Notes under the pieces: generated by a model
What the model was told of the DNA's origin: nothing
Databases searched by the model: none
What the model saw: only the letters and a program-made list of their open reading frames with translations
Made by a program: the position numbers and the translations under genes
In this document: positions 53,459-61,889 of the stretch, one piece after another
How the letters are laid out: each line of letters starts with the position of its first letter
Position numbering within the stretch: the stretch's first letter is position 1
From: Olsenella sp. kh2p3
GTDB taxonomy: Bacteria; Actinomycetota; Coriobacteriia; Coriobacteriales; Atopobiaceae
Direction: 5' to 3'
Assembly: GCA_900119625.1 (NCBI GenBank)
Contig: FPKD01000002.1
Coordinates: forward strand, 186,001 to 250,000
DNA: 64,000 bases

Positions 53459-54082
53459 ATGTACCTGGCATCGCAATCCCCCAGACGGCGTCAGCTCCTC
53501 GAGGCAGCGGGCTTCTCGCTCACCATTGTGCCCGCAGATATAGACGAGACACGCCAAGCGGGCGAGACGCCCACGCATCTGGTGGAGCGACTTGCCTGTC
53601 AGAAGGCAGAGGCTACGCGCGCGTCGCTGGGAGGCAGGACTACCGAGAACGTGCTTCTCGCCGCCGACACCATTGTCTGGACCGAGGACGGCGACGTTCT
53701 GGGCAAGCCCACAGACGAGAAAACCGCCCGCGCTATGCTGCGAGAGCTCTCGGGTCGAGCGCATCACGTATCCACGGGCGTCTGCCTCATGCACCTTGAC
53801 CCCACAGCAAAGGCGCTTGCAACCCGCTCCTTTGTCGAGACCACGCGCGTCTCGTTCTTTAACCTCACAGACGAGGAGATCTGTGCCTACGTTGCCTCTG
53901 GCGAGCCCATGGACAAGGCCGGCGCCTACGGCATCCAGGGTCGCGGCAGGCTGCTTGTGAGTGGCATTGAAGGCGACTGGGCAAACGTTGTAGGGCTGCC
54001 GGTTGCCCGCGTGGTGAGAGAACTTGAGGCGCTTCTCGGCAGACAGGACTTCGTTGCCCACTGCCTGGGTGCGCAGGACTAG
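53459..54082 (+). CDS. maf: Maf-family nucleoside triphosphate pyrophosphatase
   Basis: House-cleaning enzyme hydrolysing non-canonical or UTP/dTTP-type nucleotides to monophosphates. The 207-residue protein has the Maf signatures LASQSPRRRQLLEAAG, LAADTIVWTEDG, LGKPTDEKTARAML and DKAGAYGIQGRG. The ATG at 53459 starts right at the family N-terminus; the upstream site (GGAAG) is weak. The P1 peptidase gene follows after 18 bases. Confidence 0.94.
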   Translation: MYLASQSPRRRQLLEAAGFSLTIVPADIDETRQAGETPTHLVERLACQKAEATRASLGGRTTENVLLAADTIVWTEDGDVLGKPTDEKTARAMLRELSGRAHHVSTGVCLMHLDPTAKALATRSFVETTRVSFFNLTDEEICAYVASGEPMDKAGAYGIQGRGRLLVSGIEGDWANVVGLPVARVVRELEALLGRQDFVAHCLGAQD

Positions 54083-54100
54083 CTGACGAGAGGAACAACC

Positions 54101-55075
54101 ATGCCAAGCATCGAGAGCATTACGCAGATTCCCGGGATCTTTGCCGCACATGCGACCAACGCCGAAGCCGGAACGGGCTGCACGGTCATCGTGTGCCCCA
54201 AGGGCGCCACGGGTGGCGTCGACGTTCGTGGTGGGGCCCCGGCAACACGCGAGACTGACCTTCTCCGCCCTGAGGAGACCGTCCAGACCCTCAATGCCGT
54301 GGTTCTCTCGGGTGGGTCCGCATACGGCCTTGCAGCGTCCTGTGGCGTCGCAGAGGAGCTCGAGCGCCACGGCATTGGTCTGGACGTGGGAGTTGGCGTA
54401 GTGCCCATTGTCTCTGGCGCGTGCGTGTTCGACTTGGCATGTGGAGACCCGCACGTGCGACCCACGGCAGAGGACGGGGCCCAGGCCACACGCCTGGCAC
54501 TTGCGGGGAACGGAGAGCCGCTTGCTCGCGGCAACGTGGGTGCAGGAACGGGCTGCACCGTTGGCAAGGTTGGAGGTCCCACGCGCGCCATGAAGAGCGG
54601 CCTTGGCGAGGACGTAGAGGGCGTGGGTGCCTTGGTCTGCGGCGCCGTGGCCGCCGTGAACGCCTGCGGAGACGTAGTCGACCCCGCAACCGGCGCGGCA
54701 ATTGCAGGTCTTCGCACCAAGGACGGTGAGGCCCTTGCAAGCACGGAGGACGAGATCCTCTCGCTGGCAGCCCAGATGCCGCTCGAGCGTCGCACCAACA
54801 CAACCATCTCGTGCGTGGTCACCAACGCGCGCCTCACCAAGCCGCAGGCCACGAAGGTGGCGCAGATGGCGGCAGACGCCTACGCCCACGCCATCAGGCC
54901 CACCCACACGACCAACGACGGCGACACCATCTTTGTGATGGCCACGGGCGAGGTCGAGGCACAGGTGGATGTGGTTGGGGTTCTCGCCACACGCGCCCTC
55001 GAGCGGGCGATAGCAGACGGGGCGAGAAGCGCCAACGCAGCGTATGGCCTTCCTGCTGCTCGAGACCTGGCGTAA
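54101..55075 (+). CDS. P1-family (DmpA-like) aminopeptidase
   Basis: Self-processing N-terminal-nucleophile peptidase of the DmpA/BapA family, 324 residues. It has the family segments VVLSGGSAYGLAA, RGNVGAGTGCTVGK and the autocleavage-region motif TNTTISCVVTNARLTK, where cleavage normally frees a Thr/Ser nucleophile. No signal peptide is seen, so it is probably cytoplasmic. GAGAGGAAC precedes the ATG. Such enzymes release N-terminal D- or L-amino acids or cleave beta-peptides; the substrate here is unknown. Confidence 0.88.
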   Translation: MPSIESITQIPGIFAAHATNAEAGTGCTVIVCPKGATGGVDVRGGAPATRETDLLRPEETVQTLNAVVLSGGSAYGLAASCGVAEELERHGIGLDVGVGVVPIVSGACVFDLACGDPHVRPTAEDGAQATRLALAGNGEPLARGNVGAGTGCTVGKVGGPTRAMKSGLGEDVEGVGALVCGAVAAVNACGDVVDPATGAAIAGLRTKDGEALASTEDEILSLAAQMPLERRTNTTISCVVTNARLTKPQATKVAQMAADAYAHAIRPTHTTNDGDTIFVMATGEVEAQVDVVGVLATRALERAIADGARSANAAYGLPAARDLA

Positions 55076-55174
55076 CTCCTGCGGCGACTGGCAAGCGCCG
55101 GGCAAGGCCCCTCAATGTGTGGGGTTTCCAGAAGTGGGGCAGCGCCTTGTCCCGAGCATGAAAGGACCGCCACC

Positions 55175-55264
55175 GTGAGCATCCTGTCCGTTCCCTGCCA
55201 TCAGGGCGATGCACCAAAGCTCGAGGAAAAGCTTGCAGAGATTCTGCCAGCACCGGAGAGCTAG
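55175..55264 (+). CDS. Small open frame, 29 residues, unidentified
   Basis: A GTG-initiated frame with AAAGGA 9 bases upstream encodes MSILSVPCHQGDAPKLEEKL plus nine residues and stops 6 bases before a strong terminator stem. The amphipathic second half is plausible as a small protein, but it could also be the remnant of a longer gene. No family recognised. Confidence 0.25.
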   Translation: MSILSVPCHQGDAPKLEEKLAEILPAPES

Positions 55265-55270
55265 CGCAAA

Positions 55271-55312
55271 GAGCGGGGCTGCCCAGCTGGACAGTCCCGC
55301 TCACCATTTTTT
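55271..55312 (+). terminator. Intrinsic terminator downstream of the P1 peptidase gene
   Basis: An 11-bp stem (GAGCGGGGCTG against CAGTCCCGCTC, one G-T pair) is followed four bases later by TTTTTT. It separates the plus-strand genes from the convergent amidase gene. Confidence 0.92.
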
Positions 55313-55333
55313 CCTCTGCGCTATTCCTCCGTG

Positions 55334-56359
55334 CTATTCCTCGTGGGGAATGCCGGGAATCGGTGCCCACTTGACGCCCGGAAGCGTCCTGGTCATGCCC
55401 TCGACCTCTTTCTGGGTGCCTTCGGGGTCCTCGACCCACTTGCGGTAGAACTCGAACTGGCACTTCGACTCGCCGAAACGCTCTTCGCCCGAATTGATTG
55501 TGCCCGTATAGCCGCGGTGCAAGAGCTTGTAGAGATGGTTCTGAGACTGCCAGTTAGCACGGGCATCGCGAATGGCAGACACCGAGAGCTGTGCATACTG
55601 GTAGCTGTAGTCCTCTGCACCGGTCATGCCAAGGATGTGCCCATCAAAGCCGCAGATCGAGCTGTGGCCGAAGTAGGAATAGACCCCATCGAAGCCCGAT
55701 GCATTGGCAACTGCCGCATAGACATTGTTGCACCATGCCATGACGGGGACGACATTGACCTCTTCCTGATTCGCCGGATACATGTAGCCCTGGCAGCGGA
55801 TGACAAGCTCGGCACCGCGCATCGCACAGTCTCGCCAAATCTCAGGATAGTTGCCGTCATCACAGATGATGAGGGAAATCTTGAGGCCCTTGGGACCCTC
55901 GCTCACATAGGTGGAGTCTCCCGGATACCAGCCCTCGATTGGCGTCCAGGGAATCATCTTGCGGTACTTCTGGACAATCTCCCCCTTGTCATTGATCAGA
56001 ATCAAGGTGTTGTAGGGGACCTTCTTCGGATGCTCTTCGTGGCGCTCGCCTGTCAGGGAGAAGACGCCCCAGACATGGTTCTCTATGCAGGCTTTCTTGA
56101 AAATCGCGACCTCGGGACCATCCACTGTGGTCGCATTCGCCATCATCTCGTCGAAATCGTACATGATCCCATGCGTGGAGTACTCGGGAAAGACCACGAG
56201 GTCGAGTCCGGGAAGCCCGGTCTTGAGCCCCTTGATATAAGAAGCGATATGCTCGCAGTTCTCGAGGATACCCGCCTGGTCATGAAGACGCGGCATCTTC
56301 CAGTTCACAACCGCAACGCCTACACAGTCCGCGCTTGAAGAGATGTCCCCGTGGTTCAT
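55334..56359 (-). CDS. amiE: Aliphatic amidase
   Basis: Nitrilase-superfamily enzyme that hydrolyses short aliphatic amides to acid and ammonia; 341 residues. The catalytic triad falls at the same positions as in the Pseudomonas enzyme: E59 in VFPEYS, K134 in YRKMIPW and C166 in [20 protein letters not shown] at the N-terminus and [13 protein letters not shown] are typical of amidase rather than formamidase. AAAGGGG lies 7 bases before the ATG. It is a solitary gene with repeat-containing non-coding DNA upstream and, by eye, less GC-biased codons than its neighbours, which hints at transfer. Confidence 0.93.
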   Translation of the reverse strand: MNHGDISSSADCVGVAVVNWKMPRLHDQAGILENCEHIASYIKGLKTGLPGLDLVVFPEYSTHGIMYDFDEMMANATTVDGPEVAIFKKACIENHVWGVFSLTGERHEEHPKKVPYNTLILINDKGEIVQKYRKMIPWTPIEGWYPGDSTYVSEGPKGLKISLIICDDGNYPEIWRDCAMRGAELVIRCQGYMYPANQEEVNVVPVMAWCNNVYAAVANASGFDGVYSYFGHSSICGFDGHILGMTGAEDYSYQYAQLSVSAIRDARANWQSQNHLYKLLHRGYTGTINSGEERFGESKCQFEFYRKWVEDPEGTQKEVEGMTRTLPGVKWAPIPGIPHEE

Positions 56360-56723
56360 AGCATGCCCCTTTCACATCAGCTTCCAGCTCATCCCTCAAC
56401 TGGCTGAGCTCATTCTCGGAAGATGCAGTTATAGACAGGAGACACGGTCATTGAATCATGGTTGCGTCTTCTCTTCTGGCAGGTTTCAGAAGGCATTGCG
56501 GCTCGACAGCACTGGACCTGCCCACGTCCGGACTAGCCGGGCTGCCCTTTTGAAGTTCGACGGCCAATTGTCATCTATATGCGATGACCAGAAAACAGCA
56601 GCCGGCAGCCCGCGCTCTGGTCCACAGCCTCAGTGCCGACTCGTATAGTCTCCCAGATGCCGTCAAGGTAAGCTCGGCCTAAGGCGAGGCCTCAGAGCCC
56701 ATAGTCAGGTCGTTCTCGCCCCT

Positions 56724-56808
56724 CGCAGAGAAGAGCTCCATTTCTTAAAAGCAATCCGCATTTGCCCTGTTGGCGTGTAGTCGTTTTAAGAAAAAGAGCT
56801 GTTCTCCG
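56724..56808 (+). repeat. ~84-bp imperfect palindrome, copy 3
   Basis: Left arm 56724-56751 (AGAGCTCCATTTCTTAAAAG) and right arm 56782-56808 (complement reads ACAGCTCTTTTTCTTAAAAC) enclose a centre with ATTTGCCCTGTTGGC, matching GTTTGCCCAGTTGCC in copy 2 some 23 kb away. Confidence 0.8.
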
Positions 56809-56872
56809 AAAAGGAAGGACCCCGAGCCAAGACCCGAAGCCTGACGCGCCAAGGGAATACGCATGCGCGGGA

Positions 56873-56925
56873 CCCTGTTTGCTTCAGGAGTTCTTCGCGA
56901 AGCGTAACTCCAGAAGCAAACAGGG
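56873..56925 (-). terminator. 20-bp inverted repeat after the glycosyltransferase gene
   Basis: CCCTGTTTGCTTCAGGAGTT and its complement with one mismatch enclose a 13-base loop that itself contains CTTCGCGAAG. It lies 35 bases beyond the minus-strand stop. No T-run. Confidence 0.6.
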
Positions 56926-56959
56926 CCCCAAGCCCCCGTACGTCTCCCCTTGCGCGTCC

Positions 56960-57994
56960 CTAGTTGAATTTCACGTGCTTCTGGGCCACGCGATAGCCCC
57001 AGAGCGTGATGTCCTTGCCCACGAGGCCAGGCAGGTTGGTCGCGATGCCCACAACGCCATGACGCGCACGACGATACATCTTGGGATCGTAGGCTTTGAG
57101 GTCATCCCAGAGCTTCTGCAGCTGCTCCTCGGCATCGGGCCTATCGGACTTCTTCGAGAAGACCGAGCAGATGGCCATGATGATGGTGAAGTAGCTCATC
57201 ATGTACTCGCGTAGCTTGCGCGGCTGGACGTCGTCGTAGAGGTGATAGGCCTCCCACATCACGCGAGCAACGCGCCAGTAGTGGTCAACGCGACTCGTGA
57301 GTACGGCGTCGTTCACGGACTGGTCCTCGCGCCCAATGAAGTAGCGATAGAGGTCCACATCAAGGTAGTAGAGGTTGTGGCACCTGGGGAACGGCACGTA
57401 GGCGTAGATGTTGTCCACGTAGAACGTGTGAGCCGGCATCTGGAGGTTGGCCGCGCGCAGCGTCTTGGTGCGGTACGTGAGCGCATGCATGAGCAGGTAC
57501 TGCGTCTTCTTGAAGTGACCAATGTCGCTCCAGGTAAAGACGCGGCCCACCGGCAACACGTGACGGTAGTCGACCACGTTCTGGGTGCCGTCCTCGACGT
57601 GCTCGTAGACGTAGTTGGTGATCACGAGGTCAACGTTGTCGCCAAGCTCATCAAAGCGGCGGAGCGTGGTGAGAAGGCGCTGGAGTGCCTCTGCGTCGAA
57701 CCAGTCGTCGGAGTCGATGTTCTTGAAGTACGCGCCCTGGGCTGCACCCACAGCAGCCATCACGGCCTTGCCGTGTCCGCCGTTCTCCTGGTGCACCGCG
57801 CGGATGATGTTAGGGTAGCGCTTTGCCCAGTCGTCAGCCTTCTGGGGCGTGTCGTCCTTGGTGGAGCCGTCATCCACAATCACGATCTCGACGTCCTCGG
57901 CATAGCCGGACCCCTCGAGGATGGAAGTGATGCACTTGTCCATGTAGGCCGCCGCGTTATAGCACGGGATGCCAAAGGTGATGGTCTTCTCCAT
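56960..57994 (-). CDS. Family 2 glycosyltransferase
   Basis: Inverting sugar transferase of the GT-A fold, 344 residues. The nucleotide-sugar motifs are FGIPCYNAAAYMDKCI, VEIVIVDDGSTKDD, HQENGGHGKAVMAA and the DxD metal site in NIDSDDWFD. The C-terminal half is rich in Tyr/Trp and has no membrane segments. The ATG at 57994 has AAGGA upstream; the longer upstream reading is the glf terminator region. Next to glf it is likely to act in galactofuranose-containing surface glycan, but the sugar is not shown by the sequence. Confidence 0.88.
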   Translation of the reverse strand: MEKTITFGIPCYNAAAYMDKCITSILEGSGYAEDVEIVIVDDGSTKDDTPQKADDWAKRYPNIIRAVHQENGGHGKAVMAAVGAAQGAYFKNIDSDDWFDAEALQRLLTTLRRFDELGDNVDLVITNYVYEHVEDGTQNVVDYRHVLPVGRVFTWSDIGHFKKTQYLLMHALTYRTKTLRAANLQMPAHTFYVDNIYAYVPFPRCHNLYYLDVDLYRYFIGREDQSVNDAVLTSRVDHYWRVARVMWEAYHLYDDVQPRKLREYMMSYFTIIMAICSVFSKKSDRPDAEEQLQKLWDDLKAYDPKMYRRARHGVVGIATNLPGLVGKDITLWGYRVAQKHVKFN

Positions 57995-58067
57995 GTGAGT
58001 TTGTCCTTGGTCGAGGGAGCGTGGCTGTGGTTGGCACGACAGACCAAACGGTCTTAAAGCGCGCGAG

Positions 58068-58099
58068 AAAAATGGGGCGGAGCGCTGTGCCCCGCTCCG
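58068..58099 (-). terminator. Intrinsic terminator of glf
   Basis: On the minus strand CGGAGCG pairs with CGCTCCG around an 8-base loop and is followed by CCCCATTTTT. It lies 8 bases after the glf stop. Confidence 0.85.
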
Positions 58100-58106
58100 A
58101 AGCGTG

Positions 58107-59309
58107 CTACTTGTGCACCTGAATGAGCTCGTCCGACAGGTTGAGCGCCGAGGCAACCACACCATCCATGTCGTAGTAGCGGTACTCCGCAAGGCGGCCA
58201 ACACAGTGGAAGTTGAGAATGCCGGCAACACGCTCGCGGTAGCGGCGGTAGAGCTCGAGGTTGTCATCCTCCAGGATGGCATAGTACGGCGTCTGGCCGC
58301 TCTCGGGCACGTATGCCTTGGAGTACTCGCGCATGATGGTCGTGCGCCCAGGCGCCACCTGGCCGGTCATGTTCTTGAACTCGGTGATGCGCGTGAAGTC
58401 CTCGGAGGTGGTGTAGTTGACGGTGCCCACGGGCTGGAACTGGTCGATGGGGAGCGTCTCGAACTGCATGTCGAGCGTGCGGTACGGCAGCGCGCCCAAG
58501 TCAAGCCCAAAGAGCTCGTCAAGGGGACCGGAGTAGACAATCTCTCCGCCGTAGGGACGCCCGCAGATGAGGACATTCGAGGTGCTCACCTTAAGGATGT
58601 CACGCACGTCTACGCCGAGAAACACGGAAATCAGATCGTGGTTGAGCATGTTCTCAAAGAGCTTCGTGTAACCCTCGGCGGGCATGCCCTGGTACTTTGC
58701 CGTGGGGAAGTAGCGGTCGTCGTCACCAACAAAGACGGGCACGCGGCCAGTGATCGACGGGTCAATCTGGTCGGGAGTTTTGCCCCACTGCTTCATGGTG
58801 TAGTGGAGAAAGACGTTCTCATAGACGTAGTCGGCGACCTCGGAGAGCTCGGGGTCGTTCTTCTCGCGCAGCTCCATGATGGGGACCTTCTTGTTCTCAC
58901 CGAAGGTCGCCACGAGCTTCTGGTAGAGCGCCTCTCCCCTCTCGTCACCAAACGCGAGCTTGAGCGAGGTGTGGTTGAAGGGAACCGGCATGAGCGTGCC
59001 GTGAATGTTGGCTAGGACCTTGTGCTGGTAGCCCGTCCACTCGGTGAAACGCGAGAGGTACTGGTTCACGCGGTCGTTCATGGTGTGGTAGATGTGCGGG
59101 CCGTACTTGTGCACCAGGATGCCGGCATCATCAACGTAGTCGTAGGCGTTTCCGCCAATGTGGTCGCGTCGCTCGATGACGGCGACCTTCATGCCGCACG
59201 CCTCTGCAAGGCGGCGGGCGCAGACCGCACCCGCGTAGCCCGCGCCCACGATGATGGCATCATATGCATCTGGGTTGAAGCCGGCAGGCAGTCCGTTTGC
59301 GATTCCCAT
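58107..59309 (-). CDS. glf: UDP-galactopyranose mutase
   Basis: Flavoenzyme converting UDP-galactopyranose to UDP-galactofuranose, the donor for galactofuranose polymers. The 400-residue protein has the FAD motif VGAGYAGAVCARRLAE, RRDHIGGNAYD, the substrate-site segment YGPHIYHT, YTMKQWGKTP and GRLAEYRYYDMD near the C-terminus with FAD contacts. The ATG at 59309 has GGAAGGA upstream; an in-frame start at 59429 adds 40 non-family residues. Confidence 0.95.
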   Translation of the reverse strand: MGIANGLPAGFNPDAYDAIIVGAGYAGAVCARRLAEACGMKVAVIERRDHIGGNAYDYVDDAGILVHKYGPHIYHTMNDRVNQYLSRFTEWTGYQHKVLANIHGTLMPVPFNHTSLKLAFGDERGEALYQKLVATFGENKKVPIMELREKNDPELSEVADYVYENVFLHYTMKQWGKTPDQIDPSITGRVPVFVGDDDRYFPTAKYQGMPAEGYTKLFENMLNHDLISVFLGVDVRDILKVSTSNVLICGRPYGGEIVYSGPLDELFGLDLGALPYRTLDMQFETLPIDQFQPVGTVNYTTSEDFTRITEFKNMTGQVAPGRTTIMREYSKAYVPESGQTPYYAILEDDNLELYRRYRERVAGILNFHCVGRLAEYRYYDMDGVVASALNLSDELIQVHK

Positions 59310-59414
59310 GAAAGTCCTTCCCAAGCGCCCCGTGGGGCCCCGATACCTCGGACCGCGAAGCGCGGCCAAAAAGAATCGAGTGTGTGCGCAGGGCGCAACG
59401 CATCTCGATCTGGC

Positions 59415-59442
59415 TGTTGATTTTAACACTCGCTCCTATAAT
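59415..59442 (+). promoter_or_regulatory. Candidate promoter of pta
   Basis: TGTTGA (59415-59420) and a perfect TATAAT (59437-59442) are 16 bases apart, giving a leader of about 110 bases before pta. Confidence 0.5.
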
Positions 59443-59559
59443 GGGTAACGACCCATGCGGCTGGCCGGGCACGGTCTCACAATCTACAGGCCAAGGCCCG
59501 CGAACGGACCGCACAAGGGGTATAAGCGGCACACCACAAGACAAGAGGGAGCAGCATCG

Positions 59560-60537
59560 ATGAGTGAGTTTCTTGACCGCATGAAGACCGCCGCCAAGGC
59601 CGACAGGAAGAAGATCGTCCTTCCCGAGGGCGAGGATCCGCGCACCATTGCGGCCGCCCGCCAGATTGTGGACGAAGGCATCGCCGACCTTGTCATCCTT
59701 GGCGACCCTGCCAAGATCGACGTCCCCGGCGTCACCGTGATCGACCCGCGCACTGCTGAGAGGCACGACGAGTACGCTGCCGCCTTCGCCGAGCTGCGCA
59801 AGAAGAAGGGCGTCACGCTGCCCGAGGCCATGGAGCAGATGAACGACGCCACCTACTTTGGCACCATGATGGTCAAGATGGGCGACGCTGACGGCCTGGT
59901 CTCCGGCGCCTGCCACTCGACCGCCAACACGCTGCGACCCGCGCTCCAGATCCTGAAGACCGCCCCCGGAACCAAGCTCGTCTCGGCGTTCTTTATTATG
60001 TGCACCGACAAGGCAGAGTACGGCGAGAACGGCACGCTGCTCTTTGCTGACTGCGGCCTCAACATCAACCCCACGGCCGACGAGCTCTCCGAGATTGCCA
60101 TCGCCTCCGCGGGCTCTTGGAAGAAGTACATGAGCTCCGAGCCCAAGGTCGCCATGCTCTCCTTCTCCACCATGGGCTCCGCCAAGGGCGACGTGCCCAC
60201 CAAGGTCCAGGAGGCAACCGCCCTTGCGCACGAGAAGGCCCCCGAGCTCGCCGTCGACGGCGACCTGCAGCTTGACGCCGCCCTGGTGCCGAGCGTGGCC
60301 GAGCTCAAGGCTCCCGGTTCCACCGTTGCCGGTCACGCCAACGTGCTCGTGTTCCCCGACCTCGAGGCCGGAAACATCGGCTACAAGCTGGTCCAGCGCT
60401 TCGCCGGCGCCGAAGCCTACGGCCCGGTGCTCCAGGGCATCGCGAAGCCTGTCAACGACCTCTCGCGTGGCTGCTCCGCCGAGGACATCGTGGGCGTTGT
60501 TGCCATCACCGCCGTCCAGGCGCAGATGGCCGAGTAG
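59560..60537 (+). CDS. pta: Phosphate acetyltransferase
   Basis: Interconverts acetyl-CoA and acetyl phosphate in acetate fermentation. The 325-residue protein is the short, single-domain form: KKIVLPEGEDPRTI, DADGLVSGACHSTANTLRPALQI, FADCGLNINPTADELSEIA and ANVLVFPDLEAGNIGYKL. The ATG at 60560-minus-1000 region is set at 59560 because AGAGGGAG lies upstream at usable spacing. Acetate kinase is not adjacent; a terminator follows, so it is monocistronic. Confidence 0.95.
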   Translation: MSEFLDRMKTAAKADRKKIVLPEGEDPRTIAAARQIVDEGIADLVILGDPAKIDVPGVTVIDPRTAERHDEYAAAFAELRKKKGVTLPEAMEQMNDATYFGTMMVKMGDADGLVSGACHSTANTLRPALQILKTAPGTKLVSAFFIMCTDKAEYGENGTLLFADCGLNINPTADELSEIAIASAGSWKKYMSSEPKVAMLSFSTMGSAKGDVPTKVQEATALAHEKAPELAVDGDLQLDAALVPSVAELKAPGSTVAGHANVLVFPDLEAGNIGYKLVQRFAGAEAYGPVLQGIAKPVNDLSRGCSAEDIVGVVAITAVQAQMAE

Positions 60538-60596
60538 GACATGTCTGTCGCTCGCCTAAAGAGCGCATAACCCTGCGGTTTTCTCGCCTAAAACCT

Positions 60597-60645
60597 CCCC
60601 CGCCCCTTCCGACCGTTCACCCTCACAGGTCAGAAGGGGCGGGGG
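60597..60645. terminator. Bidirectional terminator between pta and the ABC binding-protein gene
   Basis: An 18-bp stem with one mismatch (CCCCCGCCCCTTCCGACC against GGTCAGAAGGGGCGGGGG) is followed by TGCTCTTCATCTT on the plus strand and by GAGGTTTT on the minus strand. Confidence 0.8.
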
Positions 60646-60778
60646 TGCTCTTCATCTTGGTAGCTACACGACCGGTGCGCCATCCACGAGCTTTCGGTGC
60701 CCTACGGTCTCGTCGCTCGTTTTATGGGGCGCAAAAGCACACCGCGGGAACTGCCGGGAAGTCTGCCAAGGCAAAGGC

Positions 60779-61876
60779 CTACTTGCTGGAGACGACCTCC
60801 TTGCCGCTTGTGACCTCATCCCACCTGGCGAGCGTCGCATCGCGGTCGGACCCAAACCTGCTCAGATCCTCAGTCATGAGCTGCGATGGGTCAAAGTCAA
60901 GCTCGAGGCCGTCGATCGTAGGCAGCGCAAGCAGTATCGTTGACTTCTTGTCGATGTCAGCCAGAGCCCGGAGGTTCTCGTCAGACGAGAAGAACCACTG
61001 GATGAAGAGCTTGGCGTCCTCGGTGTCGTCCGCGTTGGCAAAGGCCGCAACCCCATCAGGAATGTAGGGCATGCCCTCCTCGGGGTAGACGATCTCGAGC
61101 GTACCGTCGGCCAGAATGTCATCGAGCGTATTGTCGATGTAGGTGATGCCAACAGCCGCCTCGCCTGCAGCCACGCGCGTGGAGGGGTCGCTGCCGCGCT
61201 TGGTGTAATATGGGATGTTCTCGTTAAGGGCCGTGAGGTACTCCCAGCCCTTGTCCTCTCCCATGGTCTGGAGGATGGCAGCAACGGCCGCGTAGTTCGT
61301 GCCCGAGACCGCAGGCGAGGACATCATGATCTCGCCCTTGTAGTCGGAACTCGCAAGGTCCGCCCAAGACGCTGGCTTCTCGGCGCCAATCTCGTCAAGG
61401 ATGTCATTGTTCACGATGAAGCCGACGATGGTGGCACCCTTGGAGAACCAGTAGTTGTCCTCAGACTTGAAGCCTTCGGCAAACTCGGAGGCACGGTCGA
61501 AATCGACCCTCTCGAGAAGGCCGGAGTCAGCCGCGCTCATGAACGAGTCGATTCCGCCTCCAAACCAGAGGTCCGCCGCTGGCTTGCCCCCCTCGGCCTT
61601 GAGCTTGGAGAGAACCTCACCCGAAGACATCGAGATGTACTCGACGGGAGCACCCACCTCGGAGGTGAACTTATCAAAGAGCGCCTTGTAGCTCTCGCTC
61701 GTGCAGAGGACCTTGAGCGTCTTCCCCGAGGTGGACGTAAGCCCCTCGGTTGACGTGTCGGCCTTGTCCGGCTCGGCGGACCCTCCCCCGTTGCCCTGAG
61801 AACAGCCCGCAAGGCCAAGGAGGCTCGCCGCCCCGGCAATGCGAATGAATCCCCTTCTCGAAACGATGTTACTCAC
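60779..61876 (-). CDS. ABC importer substrate-binding lipoprotein (Fbp/iron family type)
   Basis: Periplasmic-type binding protein anchored by lipid, 365 residues. The N-terminus has a twin-arginine-like motif (VSRRGFIRIAG) and lipobox LAGC, then a Gly/Ser-rich linker. The mature domain (LKVLCTSESYKALFDKF, DLWFGGGIDSF, GEAAVGITYIDNT) is of the family that binds Fe3+, thiamine or phosphonates. The adjacent ATPase and permease confirm an importer. The ligand is not determined. It is the last gene of the operon, 13 bases after the ATPase. Confidence 0.88.
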   Translation of the reverse strand: MSNIVSRRGFIRIAGAASLLGLAGCSQGNGGGSAEPDKADTSTEGLTSTSGKTLKVLCTSESYKALFDKFTSEVGAPVEYISMSSGEVLSKLKAEGGKPAADLWFGGGIDSFMSAADSGLLERVDFDRASEFAEGFKSEDNYWFSKGATIVGFIVNNDILDEIGAEKPASWADLASSDYKGEIMMSSPAVSGTNYAAVAAILQTMGEDKGWEYLTALNENIPYYTKRGSDPSTRVAAGEAAVGITYIDNTLDDILADGTLEIVYPEEGMPYIPDGVAAFANADDTEDAKLFIQWFFSSDENLRALADIDKKSTILLALPTIDGLELDFDPSQLMTEDLSRFGSDRDATLARWDEVTSGKEVVSSK

Positions 61877-61889
61877 CTTGTCTCCCTCT

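Larger units (their letters stand above)
56360..56959. other. Gene-free interval upstream of amiE
   Basis: 600 bases with no credible gene. It includes the amiE leader (a possible -10 TATAAC on the minus strand near 56432), palindromic repeat copy 3 (56724-56808) and a 20-bp hairpin at 56873-56925. Open frames here have no family support. Confidence 0.65.

Noticed and set aside
53420..55105. 561-residue minus-strand frame opposite maf and the P1 peptidase gene
   Set aside because: Shadow of two confidently assigned genes; composition and lack of motifs argue against a real protein.
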